A DNA stretch of 36,610 bases from Parasutterella excrementihominis YIT 11859 (GCF_000205025.1 NZ_GL883700.1:1-36610); one strand, 5' to 3'. Positions 1 to 8,980 are shown, counted from the stretch's first letter. Numbers and translations are program-made. The notes: generated by a model not told the origin, from the sequence alone.

Positions 1-580
1 CTATAGTTCGTCGAATTGTGATTCTTTTAATAAATAAATTTAGTTTTAATCATCGAATCACAGAATTGAGTTTCCTGGAGGAAAATCGGAGCTTTTTGCT
101 AAACCGCTAATGCAGTCAGCTCCTCTTCTTCGATCGAAGGTTGAAGACCTAATTGCATCGTTTGCCTGAAACTTGTCAGTCGGAGGCAAAGAAGAGGTTT
201 TAGAAACAAAACCTAGTCAGACCGATTGGCGCATAAGACTTCTTACGGAGTCATTATCGGGGCTATCCCGCAAAATTGTTATCAGAAATTACCTCAATAT
301 TTGTTAAGGCAGAAACGTGAGTAAACTTGAATTTGGTAGTTCTTGTTCGTGGAAACCTTAACAAAAATTCAAATAATTCGGTTTCGGAGTTGGATCTAAC
401 TAAGATATCCTAAAGTGCTGAAGTGAAATTACTCGAGTTTTCGAAGGGGAACAATCTTTTCTTTCCACAAAAAAAATGTAAATTGAATTATGCAAAGGGG
501 TAATATTTCTTTAAAAGAATCTTAAAATTAATTAACTAAAACAATAATCGTAATCTAAATTAAAAACAAGAGAAAATTAA
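1..580. other. AT-rich stretch with no recognisable gene
   Basis: I see no reading frame of useful length with a plausible start on either strand. An 8-bp inverted repeat (TGTGATTC at 17-24, GAATCACA at 55-62) encloses an AT-rich spacer and could be a weak terminator or operator. The last 100 bases are very A-rich and run into the leader of the GIY-YIG gene, so they probably hold its promoter, but no convincing -35/-10 pair stands out. Confidence 0.4.
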
Positions 581-617
581 ATGAAAAAAAACGGGCAGAA
601 CTATAAATGTTTTCTTG
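581..617 (+). other. Out-of-frame 5' end of the GIY-YIG gene with an A8 tract
   Basis: An ATG at 581, with a purine-rich AAGAG upstream, is followed by eight A's (584-591). As written, this frame closes after 17 codons. Removing one A gives MKKTGRTINVFLMDGTPDGK, which runs straight into the GIY-YIG frame. To my recollection this closely resembles the usual N-terminus of this family (basic start, then FL-DGTP-G-IKC). The tract could be a slippage site, a phase switch or a homopolymer sequencing error. Confidence 0.6.
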
Positions 618-1481
618 ATGGATGGAACGCCTGATGGAAAAATAAAATGCACTATTGGAAACTGGATTGGCGTGGTCTACAAGATCCCAATCAAAGAACT
701 TGATTCTTGTAGAGAAAGAGAAGAATTGAAGTACAGTGGCGTGTACTTTTTAATTGGAGCCTCTGATAAGGATTCTGAGCCCGTTATTTATGTTGGCCAA
801 GCAAGATCTCGCAAGAACGGAGAAGGAACAAATCAAAGACTAAATGAACACCATTCAAAATCAAAGGATTTTTTTTGGTCAGAAGCGATAGTTTTGACCA
901 CGTCAAATAACTCTCTTGGTGCAACCGAAATTAGCTATTTAGAAAATCGTTTCTTCTCCCTTGCAAATGAAGCTCATAGATATAAAGTTGTCAACAATAA
1001 TGAACCTCCCAAAGGAAATGTCACTGAAGAGAAGGAAAGTGAGCTTGAAGAATTTATCGAAAATGCAAGACTTGTTATGAGCGTTCTTGGGCGTCGAGTC
1101 TTCGAGCCGATAGTAAAGAAGTCGGCGAAGCAGAATAATTTGCCAGTTACACCAGTTACCACCAATGTCATTTTCCTGATAAAGCAAGAAATAAAGGGAG
1201 ATAAAGTAAACGCCAGGGCTATAAGGACTCCTGAGGGGATTGTCGTTCTGTCTGGAAGTAAATTAAGAGAAAAACCAGTACGTTCTTGCCCTAAAGACGC
1301 AAAGGCGAACAGAAGAAAATATAGGGATCTTATTGACGAGAACCACATACTTCAAGCAGATATCTTGTTTGATACTCCGAGTAGTGCAGCAAAATTTGTT
1401 CTTTTGCGTTCTGCAAATGGAAATACAGAATGGAAAACCAAGAAAGGAATTACTCTTAGTCAGTATGAGAAGGGTTATTGA
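618..1481 (+). CDS. GIY-YIG nuclease family protein with C-terminal DUF4357
   Basis: Probable GIY-YIG endonuclease-fold protein. The N-terminal half has the fold signature in variant form: GVYFLIG, then YVGQA about 20 residues later, an Arg in NQRLNEHH, and the candidate catalytic Glu in ISYLENRF. The C-terminal 50 residues (AAKFVLLRSANGNTEWKTK) match the DUF4357 pattern common in this family. The family is usually an orphan gene, often in accessory DNA, and its biological role is not established. The frame is open from 618 (TTG at 615 just before), but neither codon has a Shine-Dalgarno sequence and about 12 conserved residues are encoded upstream in another frame. The true start is therefore probably the ATG at 581, reached through the A8 tract. 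Its low GC differs from most of the window, which hints at acquisition. Ends in TGA. Confidence 0.8.
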   Translation: MDGTPDGKIKCTIGNWIGVVYKIPIKELDSCREREELKYSGVYFLIGASDKDSEPVIYVGQARSRKNGEGTNQRLNEHHSKSKDFFWSEAIVLTTSNNSLGATEISYLENRFFSLANEAHRYKVVNNNEPPKGNVTEEKESELEEFIENARLVMSVLGRRVFEPIVKKSAKQNNLPVTPVTTNVIFLIKQEIKGDKVNARAIRTPEGIVVLSGSKLREKPVRSCPKDAKANRRKYRDLIDENHILQADILFDTPSSAAKFVLLRSANGNTEWKTKKGITLSQYEKGY

Positions 1482-1564
1482 TTAATCGTTTTAGGCTGAT
1501 TGAAATTTCTTCTAAGAAGGAAAAATAATAAAAATTTCTTTTATAGAAGAAAAAAGTTCAGAAA

Positions 1565-1587
1565 AGCCGTCCGTATTTCGGACGGCT
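1565..1587 (-). terminator. Hairpin terminator between convergent genes
   Basis: AGCCGTCCG-TATTT-CGGACGGCT forms a perfect 9-bp stem. Read on the minus strand it is followed by TTTTC, so it mainly terminates the amidohydrolase. The stem could also stop transcripts of the GIY-YIG gene. Confidence 0.75.
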
Positions 1588-1607
1588 CCTAATGCTTAAT
1601 CTTCAGA

Positions 1608-3017
1608 TTAAGGAATGAAACGATCGGTGATCTGTTTCAGAGAGAATTCCTCTTTCACAATGTGCTTGATACCGCGTTTAGCCAGAGTGGAGGCGCCCCT
1701 TTCATCGCAAATGATTGTTGTGCCTTTTCCTAAAAGCTGACCGTCCAGCATGATGACGTTGCCTTCAACAATAGTGGCAAAGGCCTTTTCATTTTGAATA
1801 TCCAGAATGGAGATGTCTGCATCGGCTCCGACGGAGAGATGTCCTTTGCTCTTTAGGCCTAAAGCTCTAGCTCCGTTAAGGCTGGCTTTAACCGCATATT
1901 CATTGAGATTCAGAGCTCCGAACTTCACAAGGAGGAGTCCATTTTCAACGATGACGTTGCGCGGGTAGCAGCCGCCGTCGGTTGAGAAGGAATCCACAAC
2001 GAAAGAACCGTCAGAGCGTTTTGCGGTTGCAATAAGGAAGCGGCTAACAGCAGGATTAACTTTGAAGCTGCCAGTCGTTTTTGTTTCTTTACTTTCCCAA
2101 TATTCGACGCCTCCTTTTCCGCTTAGAAGTTTGCCGATCACTCCGTCATCAACTAATACACCTGCTGCGCCGTCAAAAATTGCCTTCTTCATGCCGTCAT
2201 AAGTCGGCTCATAGCCCAGCTTCTTGAGGCATGTAACGGTAACTTTGCTGATAGGAACATCGTTCTGTACGACCAGACGAGTTCCGTTCAATGGAGAAAG
2301 ATAAGATTCTGAGAAGATATTCGGATGAGTCTTGAGAAGAGAAATCGCTTCAAGGGCTTCATCGGTTTCATTGGAGATTTGGCCGCGGCAGTAACTATTG
2401 ATGTGAGCAATATGCAGGAAGTTATCCTCTGCCGCAGCAACAGCTTCTCTGAAGCCTTCGATATTCGAGCCGTGGGCAGTGCTACCGACGTGCCAAGCAA
2501 TCCAGGATTTTTTCTGGTTCGCTAACTCGATAAAGCTTTCACTGATATCAACATCCATCGGGAAATGGCCGCCTAGAAGTTTGATGCCGATGCCGCCGTT
2601 TTCCAGCGTTCTATCCAGGAAGTCGGATTGTTCCTGCTGAGATGGACGGGAAGAGGTTAGTGTCTGTCCGGCTCTGGCAGCGTCAAGGATTGCAATGTTG
2701 ACACCGGCGCCGCTTCCAGGAATGGATGTCAGAATGTCTTCTAAAGGTCCGGCCATATCCAGAGTAGTGCAAACGCCGGCCAGAGCAATCATGCGCTGAG
2801 CGTGTTTATGGCCTAACACCGTGCGCATATGCGTATGCATATCAATGATGCCGGGAATCAAGACTTTTCCTGAAGCCTCGATGAGTTTCTTTGCAGGAAG
2901 AGAGATTTCGTCTTCAATTGCGGTGATTTTGCCTTCTGCGACAGCCACGTCCTTTATTGCATTAATTTTGTTAAGAGGATCGACGACAAGCGCGCCTCGA
3001 ATAATCAAGTCAAACAT
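1608..3017 (-). CDS. Amidohydrolase-superfamily metal-dependent hydrolase
   Basis: Cytoplasmic TIM-barrel hydrolase of the amidohydrolase superfamily, 469 aa. Visible motifs are the N-terminal beta-sandwich start (FDLIIRGALVVDP), the metal-binding DMHTH following LIPGIIDMH, a candidate carboxylated Lys in GIKLLGGH, further metal His in WHVGS and HIAHINS, a late Asp in STDGG, and the C-terminal GADADISILDI segment. These fit the dihydroorotase/hydantoinase/adenine-deaminase branch that opens cyclic amides or deaminates bases. The substrate cannot be read from sequence. A good Shine-Dalgarno (CAGGAG) precedes the ATG. It is transcribed alone and convergently with the GIY-YIG gene, with a terminator just downstream. 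An amidase and exported reductases lie nearby, but nothing links them directly. The superfamily assignment is firm and the exact activity is unknown. Confidence 0.8.
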   Translation of the reverse strand: MFDLIIRGALVVDPLNKINAIKDVAVAEGKITAIEDEISLPAKKLIEASGKVLIPGIIDMHTHMRTVLGHKHAQRMIALAGVCTTLDMAGPLEDILTSIPGSGAGVNIAILDAARAGQTLTSSRPSQQEQSDFLDRTLENGGIGIKLLGGHFPMDVDISESFIELANQKKSWIAWHVGSTAHGSNIEGFREAVAAAEDNFLHIAHINSYCRGQISNETDEALEAISLLKTHPNIFSESYLSPLNGTRLVVQNDVPISKVTVTCLKKLGYEPTYDGMKKAIFDGAAGVLVDDGVIGKLLSGKGGVEYWESKETKTTGSFKVNPAVSRFLIATAKRSDGSFVVDSFSTDGGCYPRNVIVENGLLLVKFGALNLNEYAVKASLNGARALGLKSKGHLSVGADADISILDIQNEKAFATIVEGNVIMLDGQLLGKGTTIICDERGASTLAKRGIKHIVKEEFSLKQITDRFIP

Positions 3018-3238
3018 TTTGATTTTTCTCCTGAGATTTGATTTTGGTGTTGCGTGCTTGAGATTGTATGAGCATCAAGGCATCTTGAATATTGAGAATA
3101 ACCTGCAAGATTTAGAAAAATTTTTTCTTGAAATTTCTCGATTTTTGTTACCCATTTAGATCATTTAGATATCAGGATTTGAAGGGCTTTCCATACAATT
3201 CGTACTCATACGGAAGAAACATAAATAAAGGCCTAATT

Positions 3239-4273
3239 TTGAACATTTACTCCATGACAAAACTTGCTGCAGTGACGGCATCTGTATTGCTTACGACGAC
3301 GGCTTTTGCTCAGCAAGATTCTCAAAAGTCCTTGGACTACTCCTTGGATACTGGTAATGTCGAGATCACTCCTGCGGGGGAGACTTCAACGATTCAGAAG
3401 GATGAAGTTGAAGACGACGAACCGTTTCTTCCGATTTTTGGCAAAGAAGCACGAGAAAAGGGATATGAACTGCCAAAAAGTTATGGTGTCAATGTTAACT
3501 ACATGAATATTCATCAGAATATCAATGTTAAATCTATCCAATTCGATGGCTTGACTATCCCTTTTATCAACAGGCCTTTAAAGCCTGATTTGTTCAAAAT
3601 TGATGTTCTAAGTACTCGTCAGAGAAGCCACACAGAAACATTACGTTTGGATGCTTGGGTATTTCCTTTTATGAACGTTTATGGAGTAGTCGGCCATACC
3701 AAAGGGCGTTCAATTTCAAAGATAAATGTAGGCTCCACTAATCCTTTCGTAAATAAACTCATTAAGTCTATGGGCGATATGGATGGAATCGATTTTGTGC
3801 TTAAATTCAAAGGTACTACTTATGGTTTAGGAACAACCTTTGCTGGTGGTGTTGGAAATTGGTTTGGACTGCTGGATTTGAACTACACGAGAACTAAGCT
3901 CAATATCATTGATGGTAATATCAAAGCCTTCACATTAGCCCCTCGAGTCGGCTATCGGTTCGCCTTGCCTGCCATTGATACCATTAAGTTGCCTCAGAGC
4001 AAATTTAGTCTCTGGGTAGGCACGATGTACCAGAACGTTGACCAGAATTTTCATGGAAAACTGTCTAAGTTGAGCTTCTCTCCAAAACTCCAGAGCCTTA
4101 TTAGCGCAGTTAACAAAGGGCAGGGCACATTCAACGTTAAGCAAAAGATGGAGTCTCCGTGGAACATGTTGGCCGGTTTCCGCTGGGAAATTACTCCGAG
4201 CTTTAATATTCTTGCTGAAGCAGGTTTTATTAAGCGCAACAGTTTCTTTGCCGCTGTTGAGTATCGTTTCTAA
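3239..4273 (+). CDS. Predicted outer-membrane beta-barrel protein
   Basis: Exported protein of about 344 aa. The N-terminus is a clear Sec signal peptide (MTKLAAVTASVLLTTTAFAQ, cleavage after TAFA). The rest alternates polar and hydrophobic residues in short strands with many Gly and aromatics, and it ends in ...AAVEYRF. A C-terminal Phe in such a strand is the usual Bam recognition signal, so outer-membrane insertion is likely. I do not recognise a specific family or cargo. Start choice: the ATG at 3254 has no Shine-Dalgarno, whereas TTG at 3239 lies 7 bases after AAAGG (3227-3231) and keeps the signal peptide with five extra residues, so I prefer TTG. The DIP1984-family gene follows after 20 bases and is probably co-transcribed. 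Confidence 0.75.
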   Translation: MNIYSMTKLAAVTASVLLTTTAFAQQDSQKSLDYSLDTGNVEITPAGETSTIQKDEVEDDEPFLPIFGKEAREKGYELPKSYGVNVNYMNIHQNINVKSIQFDGLTIPFINRPLKPDLFKIDVLSTRQRSHTETLRLDAWVFPFMNVYGVVGHTKGRSISKINVGSTNPFVNKLIKSMGDMDGIDFVLKFKGTTYGLGTTFAGGVGNWFGLLDLNYTRTKLNIIDGNIKAFTLAPRVGYRFALPAIDTIKLPQSKFSLWVGTMYQNVDQNFHGKLSKLSFSPKLQSLISAVNKGQGTFNVKQKMESPWNMLAGFRWEITPSFNILAEAGFIKRNSFFAAVEYRF

Positions 4274-4293
4274 GATTAAGAGAGTTAATTAAT

Positions 4294-4746
4294 ATGAAAT
4301 TAGCTGAAGCGTTACGCGAGCGTAAACAATTGCAGATAAAGATGGGAACGCTGCGTCAAAAATTAATTGACAACGCGATCTATCAGGAAGGTTCAAAGCC
4401 GGTCGAAGATCCGGCGGAGCTTATTAAAGCACTTGAATCGACACGGGGAGAACTTGCAGCTCTGATTAAACGTATCAATGCAACAAATTCCTCCGTCAAA
4501 GTTGGTGATTTCTTGCTTGGAGATTTGGTTGTCGATCGCGACACCAGAATCATGGAAGTTACAGCTCTGAATAATCTGATTGATCAGGCTTCTCAAGTTT
4601 CAAATCGTTATTCTCGATCTGAAATTCTTGTCCTTCCTTCAATTAACGTTAAGGAAACTCAGAAAAAAGTTGATCAGTTGGCCAAAGACATCCGCGAATT
4701 GGACAATTTGATTCAAGCTACTAACTGGAATACTGAATTAATCTAA
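4294..4746 (+). CDS. DIP1984 family protein
   Basis: Small helical cytoplasmic protein of 150 aa. It matches the DIP1984 family (also labelled septicolysin-like) along its length: MKLAEAL.ER..LQ.....LR.KL at the start, EG.KP.EDP..L in the first third, LI.RINATN in the middle, YSRSEI then VDQLAKDIRELDNLIQATNW near the end. The family has no established function. The sequence is rich in Leu/Lys heptad-like stretches and is probably mostly coiled-coil. AAGAGAG lies a suitable distance before the ATG. It follows the outer-membrane protein gene closely, so it is likely in the same transcript. Confidence 0.85.
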   Translation: MKLAEALRERKQLQIKMGTLRQKLIDNAIYQEGSKPVEDPAELIKALESTRGELAALIKRINATNSSVKVGDFLLGDLVVDRDTRIMEVTALNNLIDQASQVSNRYSRSEILVLPSINVKETQKKVDQLAKDIRELDNLIQATNWNTELI

Positions 4747-5102
4747 AAGTTGATTGGTAGAGCGGTCAAAGGCGAAAGCAAAAAACTTACTTGCTCATGG
4801 CCCGAAGGCCCGGGCCAAAATTAATTGTAAAGGCCTGCGAAGTAACTAAGTTCACATGAGAACGACGGCTGTACTTTTCAGTTTCTCTAGAACATTTGAC
4901 TACCGCGCTTTGATTTGATTGCTCGAGGGTGGGTTTGGGGATCAAGATCTTTTTACTAGTACGCCGTATCGGCGAAGTTTCCTGTCATTTAACAAGAGCC
5001 TTATTTTGACCGTACAGTTCGTTTAGTGCTTTTGTTACCTCTTTTATTGCCGCGGACTTCACAGAGTATTAATTCTTGATCTCGAAAAATCTTCAAAGAA
5101 AA
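4747..5102. other. Intergenic region without a recognisable gene
   Basis: About 350 bases between convergent genes. It contains a GC-rich dyad soon after the DIP1984 stop (GGCCCG-AAGGCC-CGGGCC, about 4799-4816), which may act as a weak terminator although no T-run follows. A small hairpin CGCCG-TAT-CGGCG lies at 4962-4974. I see no coding frame and no known RNA. Confidence 0.4.
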
Positions 5103-5122
5103 AGAGCCGCAACTGCGGCTCT
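5103..5122 (-). terminator. Rho-independent terminator of the flavin reductase at 5142
   Basis: AGAGCCGC-AGTT-GCGGCTCT on the minus strand gives an 8-bp stem with a 4-base loop, followed by TTTTTC. It lies 20 bases past the reductase stop. Confidence 0.9.
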
Positions 5123-5141
5123 CAAAGTTACTGCTTAACCA

Positions 5142-6935
5142 TTATTTTTGTTGTGCAGCTGAGGCTCCCGCTTGTCTTCCAAAGGTGAAGACGTCGGCAA
5201 TGGCATTACCGCCAAGACGGTTAGCGCCATGAATCCCGCCTGTGACTTCGCCGGCAGCATACAGCCCGGGAACGGGTTTACCATCCTTGTCCAAAGCTCT
5301 GGCAAGCGTATCGATGCGGACGCCGCCCATCGTGTGGTGAACCGTTGGAACTTTAAGGCATGCATACCATGGTCCTTCAGTCATCGGTGCGTCGTCTGTG
5401 TTAGTTGCAACAAATCCGAACTTGTCTTTAGTGCCTTTGTTAGATGCAGCTTTGTTGTACTCGGCGACTGCAGCTTTGAGATGATCAGCAGGGACGTTGA
5501 TGAGCTTTGCCATTTCATCAAGAGTATCAGCTTTTTTCACCCGACCGAGTGCCAACATATCCTTCATTGTGACGCCCATGCGGTCGGGTTTGTTTTCGTC
5601 CGGATAACGAAGTTTGTTCATTAACAGCCAGTATGTCCCGTCCGGCTGCTTGAAGATAGCTTTACAAAGCGTGTCGCGGGCAGCGGATTCAGAAACAAAT
5701 CTGTCTCCGTTCTTATTGATGAACAGACGATTTCGGCCGGAGGTTGCAATATCCTGCATGAGGCCAGTTCCGGGCGTTCCGTTCGGATGGAGCTGAATAT
5801 CAGACAAACCGATAATGTCGGCATGAGCGCTCTTAGCTAACTTCAAACCGTCACCTTGTGCTGCCTTATTAATATTAGTGGTGCCGATTCTGTTATCCAG
5901 AGTGACTTCCTTCCAGACGCCGGTGTTAACTTCCTGACGGAACTTAACATTTGCTCCGAAACCACCTGTTGCCAGAATCACGCTCGGTGCCATAACGGTG
6001 ACCGGCTGCTTTCCTGCATGTAATCCGGAAACGCCGATGACTCTGCCGGACTTATCCATAATCAGCTTAGAAGCAGGTGTCTCGGTTAAGACCACGACAC
6101 GGTCACCGTATTCTTTGAGTTTGTTTTCAAAGACAGATGTATAGGCATAACCGGCCGGTTTCTTACCATAATGGCTTCTCTGACCTAAAGAGCCGGTTGC
6201 AGCGCCAATTTTGTCACGGAAGACAACACCTTCTTTTTCCATCCATTCAACAGTCGGACAAGCGTTTTCGGTAAGGTATTTGACGAGTTCAGGATTGCCG
6301 ACATTGTGGCCGCCTTTCATCGTGGCTTCATAGAATTTCTGAACGGAATCGTCAATACCTTGTGCTTTCTGACGTTTGTCATCAACAGCGTTTAAGGCAC
6401 CACCGGAAACGTTGGTAGAGCCACCGAGATAACCAAGTTTTTCCAGAATGACCACTTTCTTTGCGCCGTTTTCGAGAGCAGAGACGGCAGCCGCTAAGCC
6501 CGTTCCGCCACCGCCGATAATGGCTACGTCAGCCTTGTATTCAACAGGGGTAGAAGAGATGTGGGAGACTTTTCTTGTGTAGTTTTTTAGTTCCTGGTCC
6601 GTAGCTCCGGCCTTCTGAAGACACGTTCTAACGGCAGATTTAAGTGCGAGGCTCGAGAGGGATGCGCCGGTAATGTTGTCAACACCGATTGTTTGGTCTT
6701 TTAGTATGGCGGCAGCTGTTTTGTCTAAAGCTACTTTGCCAACACCAAAACTCTCCAAGTTTTTACTGGTATCGATAGCTGCGATTTTGTGATCTTTAAT
6801 GGTGACTTTGACAGTCATCGGAGCATTGTGACCGTTAACTGTCGTTTCGTATACTCCGTCAGTCAGTGCTGCTTGAGATTGACTGGCAAAAGCCATAGAT
6901 AAAATGAATGGAATCAAAGCAATTTTTTTCATCAT
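5142..6935 (-). CDS. Exported FMN/FAD flavoprotein reductase (fumarate/urocanate reductase type)
   Basis: Periplasmic flavoprotein of 597 aa, probably a terminal reductase for an unsaturated organic acid. Order: Sec signal peptide (about 1-22, ending SQSQA), FMN-binding domain with the ApbE flavinylation motif DNITGAS (residues 86-92, FMN expected on Ser92), then an FAD domain opening with GGGGTG (141-146). The catalytic region keeps residues of the soluble fumarate reductase fold: Arg in SAARD, HHTMGG (533-538) and the Arg in GANRLGGNA (573). It has no haem motif, so electrons must come from a separate donor. Substrate is undefined; the loop HPNGTPGTG differs from classical fumarate reductase. 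ATG at 6935 follows AAGGAG by 5 bases. It is a monocistronic gene with its own terminator. A paralogue of identical length lies at 11246-13039. Confidence 0.88.
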   Translation of the reverse strand: MMKKIALIPFILSMAFASQSQAALTDGVYETTVNGHNAPMTVKVTIKDHKIAAIDTSKNLESFGVGKVALDKTAAAILKDQTIGVDNITGASLSSLALKSAVRTCLQKAGATDQELKNYTRKVSHISSTPVEYKADVAIIGGGGTGLAAAVSALENGAKKVVILEKLGYLGGSTNVSGGALNAVDDKRQKAQGIDDSVQKFYEATMKGGHNVGNPELVKYLTENACPTVEWMEKEGVVFRDKIGAATGSLGQRSHYGKKPAGYAYTSVFENKLKEYGDRVVVLTETPASKLIMDKSGRVIGVSGLHAGKQPVTVMAPSVILATGGFGANVKFRQEVNTGVWKEVTLDNRIGTTNINKAAQGDGLKLAKSAHADIIGLSDIQLHPNGTPGTGLMQDIATSGRNRLFINKNGDRFVSESAARDTLCKAIFKQPDGTYWLLMNKLRYPDENKPDRMGVTMKDMLALGRVKKADTLDEMAKLINVPADHLKAAVAEYNKAASNKGTKDKFGFVATNTDDAPMTEGPWYACLKVPTVHHTMGGVRIDTLARALDKDGKPVPGLYAAGEVTGGIHGANRLGGNAIADVFTFGRQAGASAAQQK

Positions 6936-6968
6936 CAATTCTCCTTGATGTGTTGCGAGACAAGAACA

Positions 6969-7011
6969 TTTATAGCACTGTGTACTACCTAGGTAGTTTG
7001 CTAAATGTCAA
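6969..7011 (-). promoter_or_regulatory. Promoter/operator region of the 5142 reductase with a 14-bp perfect palindrome
   Basis: A perfect -35 box TTGACA (minus strand, 7011-7006) is followed by the perfect palindrome ACTACCTAGGTAGT (6984-6997) and then TATAAA (6974-6969). The TTGACA-to-TATAAA spacing is 31 bases, too long for one promoter. TTGACA with an 18-base spacer to TAGTAC is the alternative. Either way the palindrome overlaps the core promoter, as expected for a repressor site. Confidence 0.5.
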
Positions 7012-7112
7012 AAGATCAAGAATAAAAGAAACGGATCTTAAAACGTCTACAACTTAGGATTAAGCTGTAGTGTTGTTTGTTACGAGAATAGATAAATAGA
7101 CAAGGATTTCGA

Positions 7113-8408
7113 ATGGCCGATCTCTCATTTCCGCTAGATAAGCCCTTATCGTCTCTTGGAATTAAAAGTCGCTTACTCCATCTAAACGGAATGCTCCATG
7201 CGGTAAGAAAATGGAAAGATCCGCAGGCGGATAAAGCCATACATCTTTTAGTCAAGGACAATATCGGAGTCGCAGGCTTTCCTACATCTGCCGGAAGCTA
7301 CGCATTAAAAGACTTGGAACTTCCTGATGCTTTCTGCATCCAAAGACTGCGTCGGAATCCCAATATCGATTTCTTCGGCAAAACCCATCTGACTGAATTA
7401 GCTGGTTTTGTGACCTCGAACGTGTTGCCTTATGGTTATTCAGAGTTAGGAGGTTTCGGTCAAAATCCCCATGGAAACTTTCCCTGCGGGGGTTCAAGCG
7501 CAGGATCTGCCATTGCTGTCGCAGCCGGTTTTTGCGATGCAGCCCTTGGCACTGAAACCAGAGGAAGCCTAATGATCCCGGGTTTTAGAAATGGTGTGTA
7601 TTCATTTAAGCCAACTAGAGGATTAGTCTCCAGAACCGGAATTATTCCGTTGTCTTCATCTTTTGATGCGCCGGGTGTATTGACTCGAAATCCGGCTCTA
7701 TTGAAAGAGGTTTTCCTATCAATGATTGGCGTCGATCCGGCTGACGATCAATCTTTTGAATTGAGGAGTAAGGAAAGCAAGCCTAGTAGAAAAAGAATCA
7801 TCTTATGTGTAAACCGCAGTCTCGGAGAGATGGAGTTACTGCAAACTAAGCTGCGTTCTTTCTTAGCTCAACTAAAACTCAATGGATTCGAGATTATCTT
7901 TATTGATTTGCCTGAAGTCAGTTTTGATTACAAAACAATTAGTTCGACCGATATTCGAGCTGATATAACTAAGTTCCTACATCGATATGGCTCAGACAAT
8001 GAGCCACGCTCTTTCGAGGGACTCGTAGAATGCTATCGAGAAAGGCCTCATGCACATCTTTACGGCATGGAGCGTTTGGAAGACGCGTTAGCTATGCCTC
8101 AAATTGAAAAATCTGAATTGAAAAAATTGGTTCAGGAAAATGTGGCGAAAGCCAGAAACTTAATTGATGACATCCTTGCTCATTACGATGCTGATTTTGT
8201 GGGATTTTTGAACTTTGTAGATTGGTTCTCAATCGGAGGAGGGCCGAGCTGCACTTTGCCGGTTTCTTTTGAGACTAAACCGCCTATTTCTATAATGCTT
8301 GGCGCGCGTGTCGGTAATGATCTGGCCATTCTTCATCTTGTTAAAGAGTTGTCTGAAATAGCTAAAGCTGCACAACATGTTGAAAAATTAGGCAATAAAG
8401 CAGAATGA
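7113..8408 (+). CDS. Amidase-signature family hydrolase
   Basis: Cytoplasmic amidase-signature enzyme of 431 aa that hydrolyses an amide bond in an unknown substrate. The complete Ser-cisSer-Lys triad is visible: Lys48 in LLVKDN, the cis-Ser in PCGGSSAGSA (about 128) and the nucleophile Ser152 in ETRGSLMIPG. The second Gly usual before the nucleophile is Arg here. Variation at that position is known in the family (for example TDGS). The conserved FKPTRGLVSRTGIIPLSSSFD also fits. No signal peptide or GatA-specific partners are seen, so it is not the tRNA amidotransferase. AAGGA precedes the ATG. The stop overlaps the next start in ATGA, which implies translational coupling with the P-loop kinase. 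Confidence 0.85.
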   Translation: MADLSFPLDKPLSSLGIKSRLLHLNGMLHAVRKWKDPQADKAIHLLVKDNIGVAGFPTSAGSYALKDLELPDAFCIQRLRRNPNIDFFGKTHLTELAGFVTSNVLPYGYSELGGFGQNPHGNFPCGGSSAGSAIAVAAGFCDAALGTETRGSLMIPGFRNGVYSFKPTRGLVSRTGIIPLSSSFDAPGVLTRNPALLKEVFLSMIGVDPADDQSFELRSKESKPSRKRIILCVNRSLGEMELLQTKLRSFLAQLKLNGFEIIFIDLPEVSFDYKTISSTDIRADITKFLHRYGSDNEPRSFEGLVECYRERPHAHLYGMERLEDALAMPQIEKSELKKLVQENVAKARNLIDDILAHYDADFVGFLNFVDWFSIGGGPSCTLPVSFETKPPISIMLGARVGNDLAILHLVKELSEIAKAAQHVEKLGNKAE

Positions 8409-8980
8409 TTATCCTCATCGCCGGCGACACCCATACAGGCAAGACAAATCTTGCTCAGAAACTTCTTGAGCATTACAAGATTCCGTATGTTTCGATTGAC
8501 CACCTAAAGATGGGACTTATCAGAAGCGGTAATACTGGCCTCACTCCTGAAAGTGACGATGATACTTTGACGGAAAAGCTTTGGCCGGTCGTCAGGGAAA
8601 TGATCAAAACTTGTATCGAAAACAACCAGAGCCTTATTGTCGAAGGCTGTTATATCCCATGGGACTGGAAAAAAGATTTCACAGAAGAAGAAGGAAAATC
8701 AATTAGTTATCTTTGTTTAATTTTCAGTCGAGCCTATCTGGAAAAGAACTTCAATCTGATCAGAAAACACGAAAACGTCATCGAACAGCGGCAATGCTAC
8801 GAGCTCGCTTTGGAAGACATGATTTCGTGTAATGAAAGAAATTTTCAAAACTGCTTGGAATACCACCTAGGTCATATTGACATAGATGACAAATACGAAG
8901 TTTTTCCGCAGGCCGTTGCCAGCATTGAAAAACAATTGAAAGAAGGTTCGGATTTCAAAGCTAGGAGAAATAGTCTCTAA
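8405..8980 (+). CDS. P-loop kinase-like ATP-binding protein
   Basis: Cytoplasmic protein of 191 aa with a Walker A motif at its N-terminus (GDTHTGKT, about residues 7-14) after a short hydrophobic strand (MIILIA). A second acidic strand follows (SLIVEGCYIP), resembling the region that binds the phosphoryl acceptor in small nucleoside or metabolite kinases. It has no adenylate-kinase lid signature that I can see, so I would call it only a P-loop kinase of unknown substrate (2-phosphoglycerate-kinase- or zeta-toxin-like folds are possible). The start overlaps the amidase stop by four bases, so the two are probably made in a fixed ratio and may act on one small molecule. Its stop is only five bases from the stop of the convergent ferredoxin gene. 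Confidence 0.65.
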   Translation: MIILIAGDTHTGKTNLAQKLLEHYKIPYVSIDHLKMGLIRSGNTGLTPESDDDTLTEKLWPVVREMIKTCIENNQSLIVEGCYIPWDWKKDFTEEEGKSISYLCLIFSRAYLEKNFNLIRKHENVIEQRQCYELALEDMISCNERNFQNCLEYHLGHIDIDDKYEVFPQAVASIEKQLKEGSDFKARRNSL

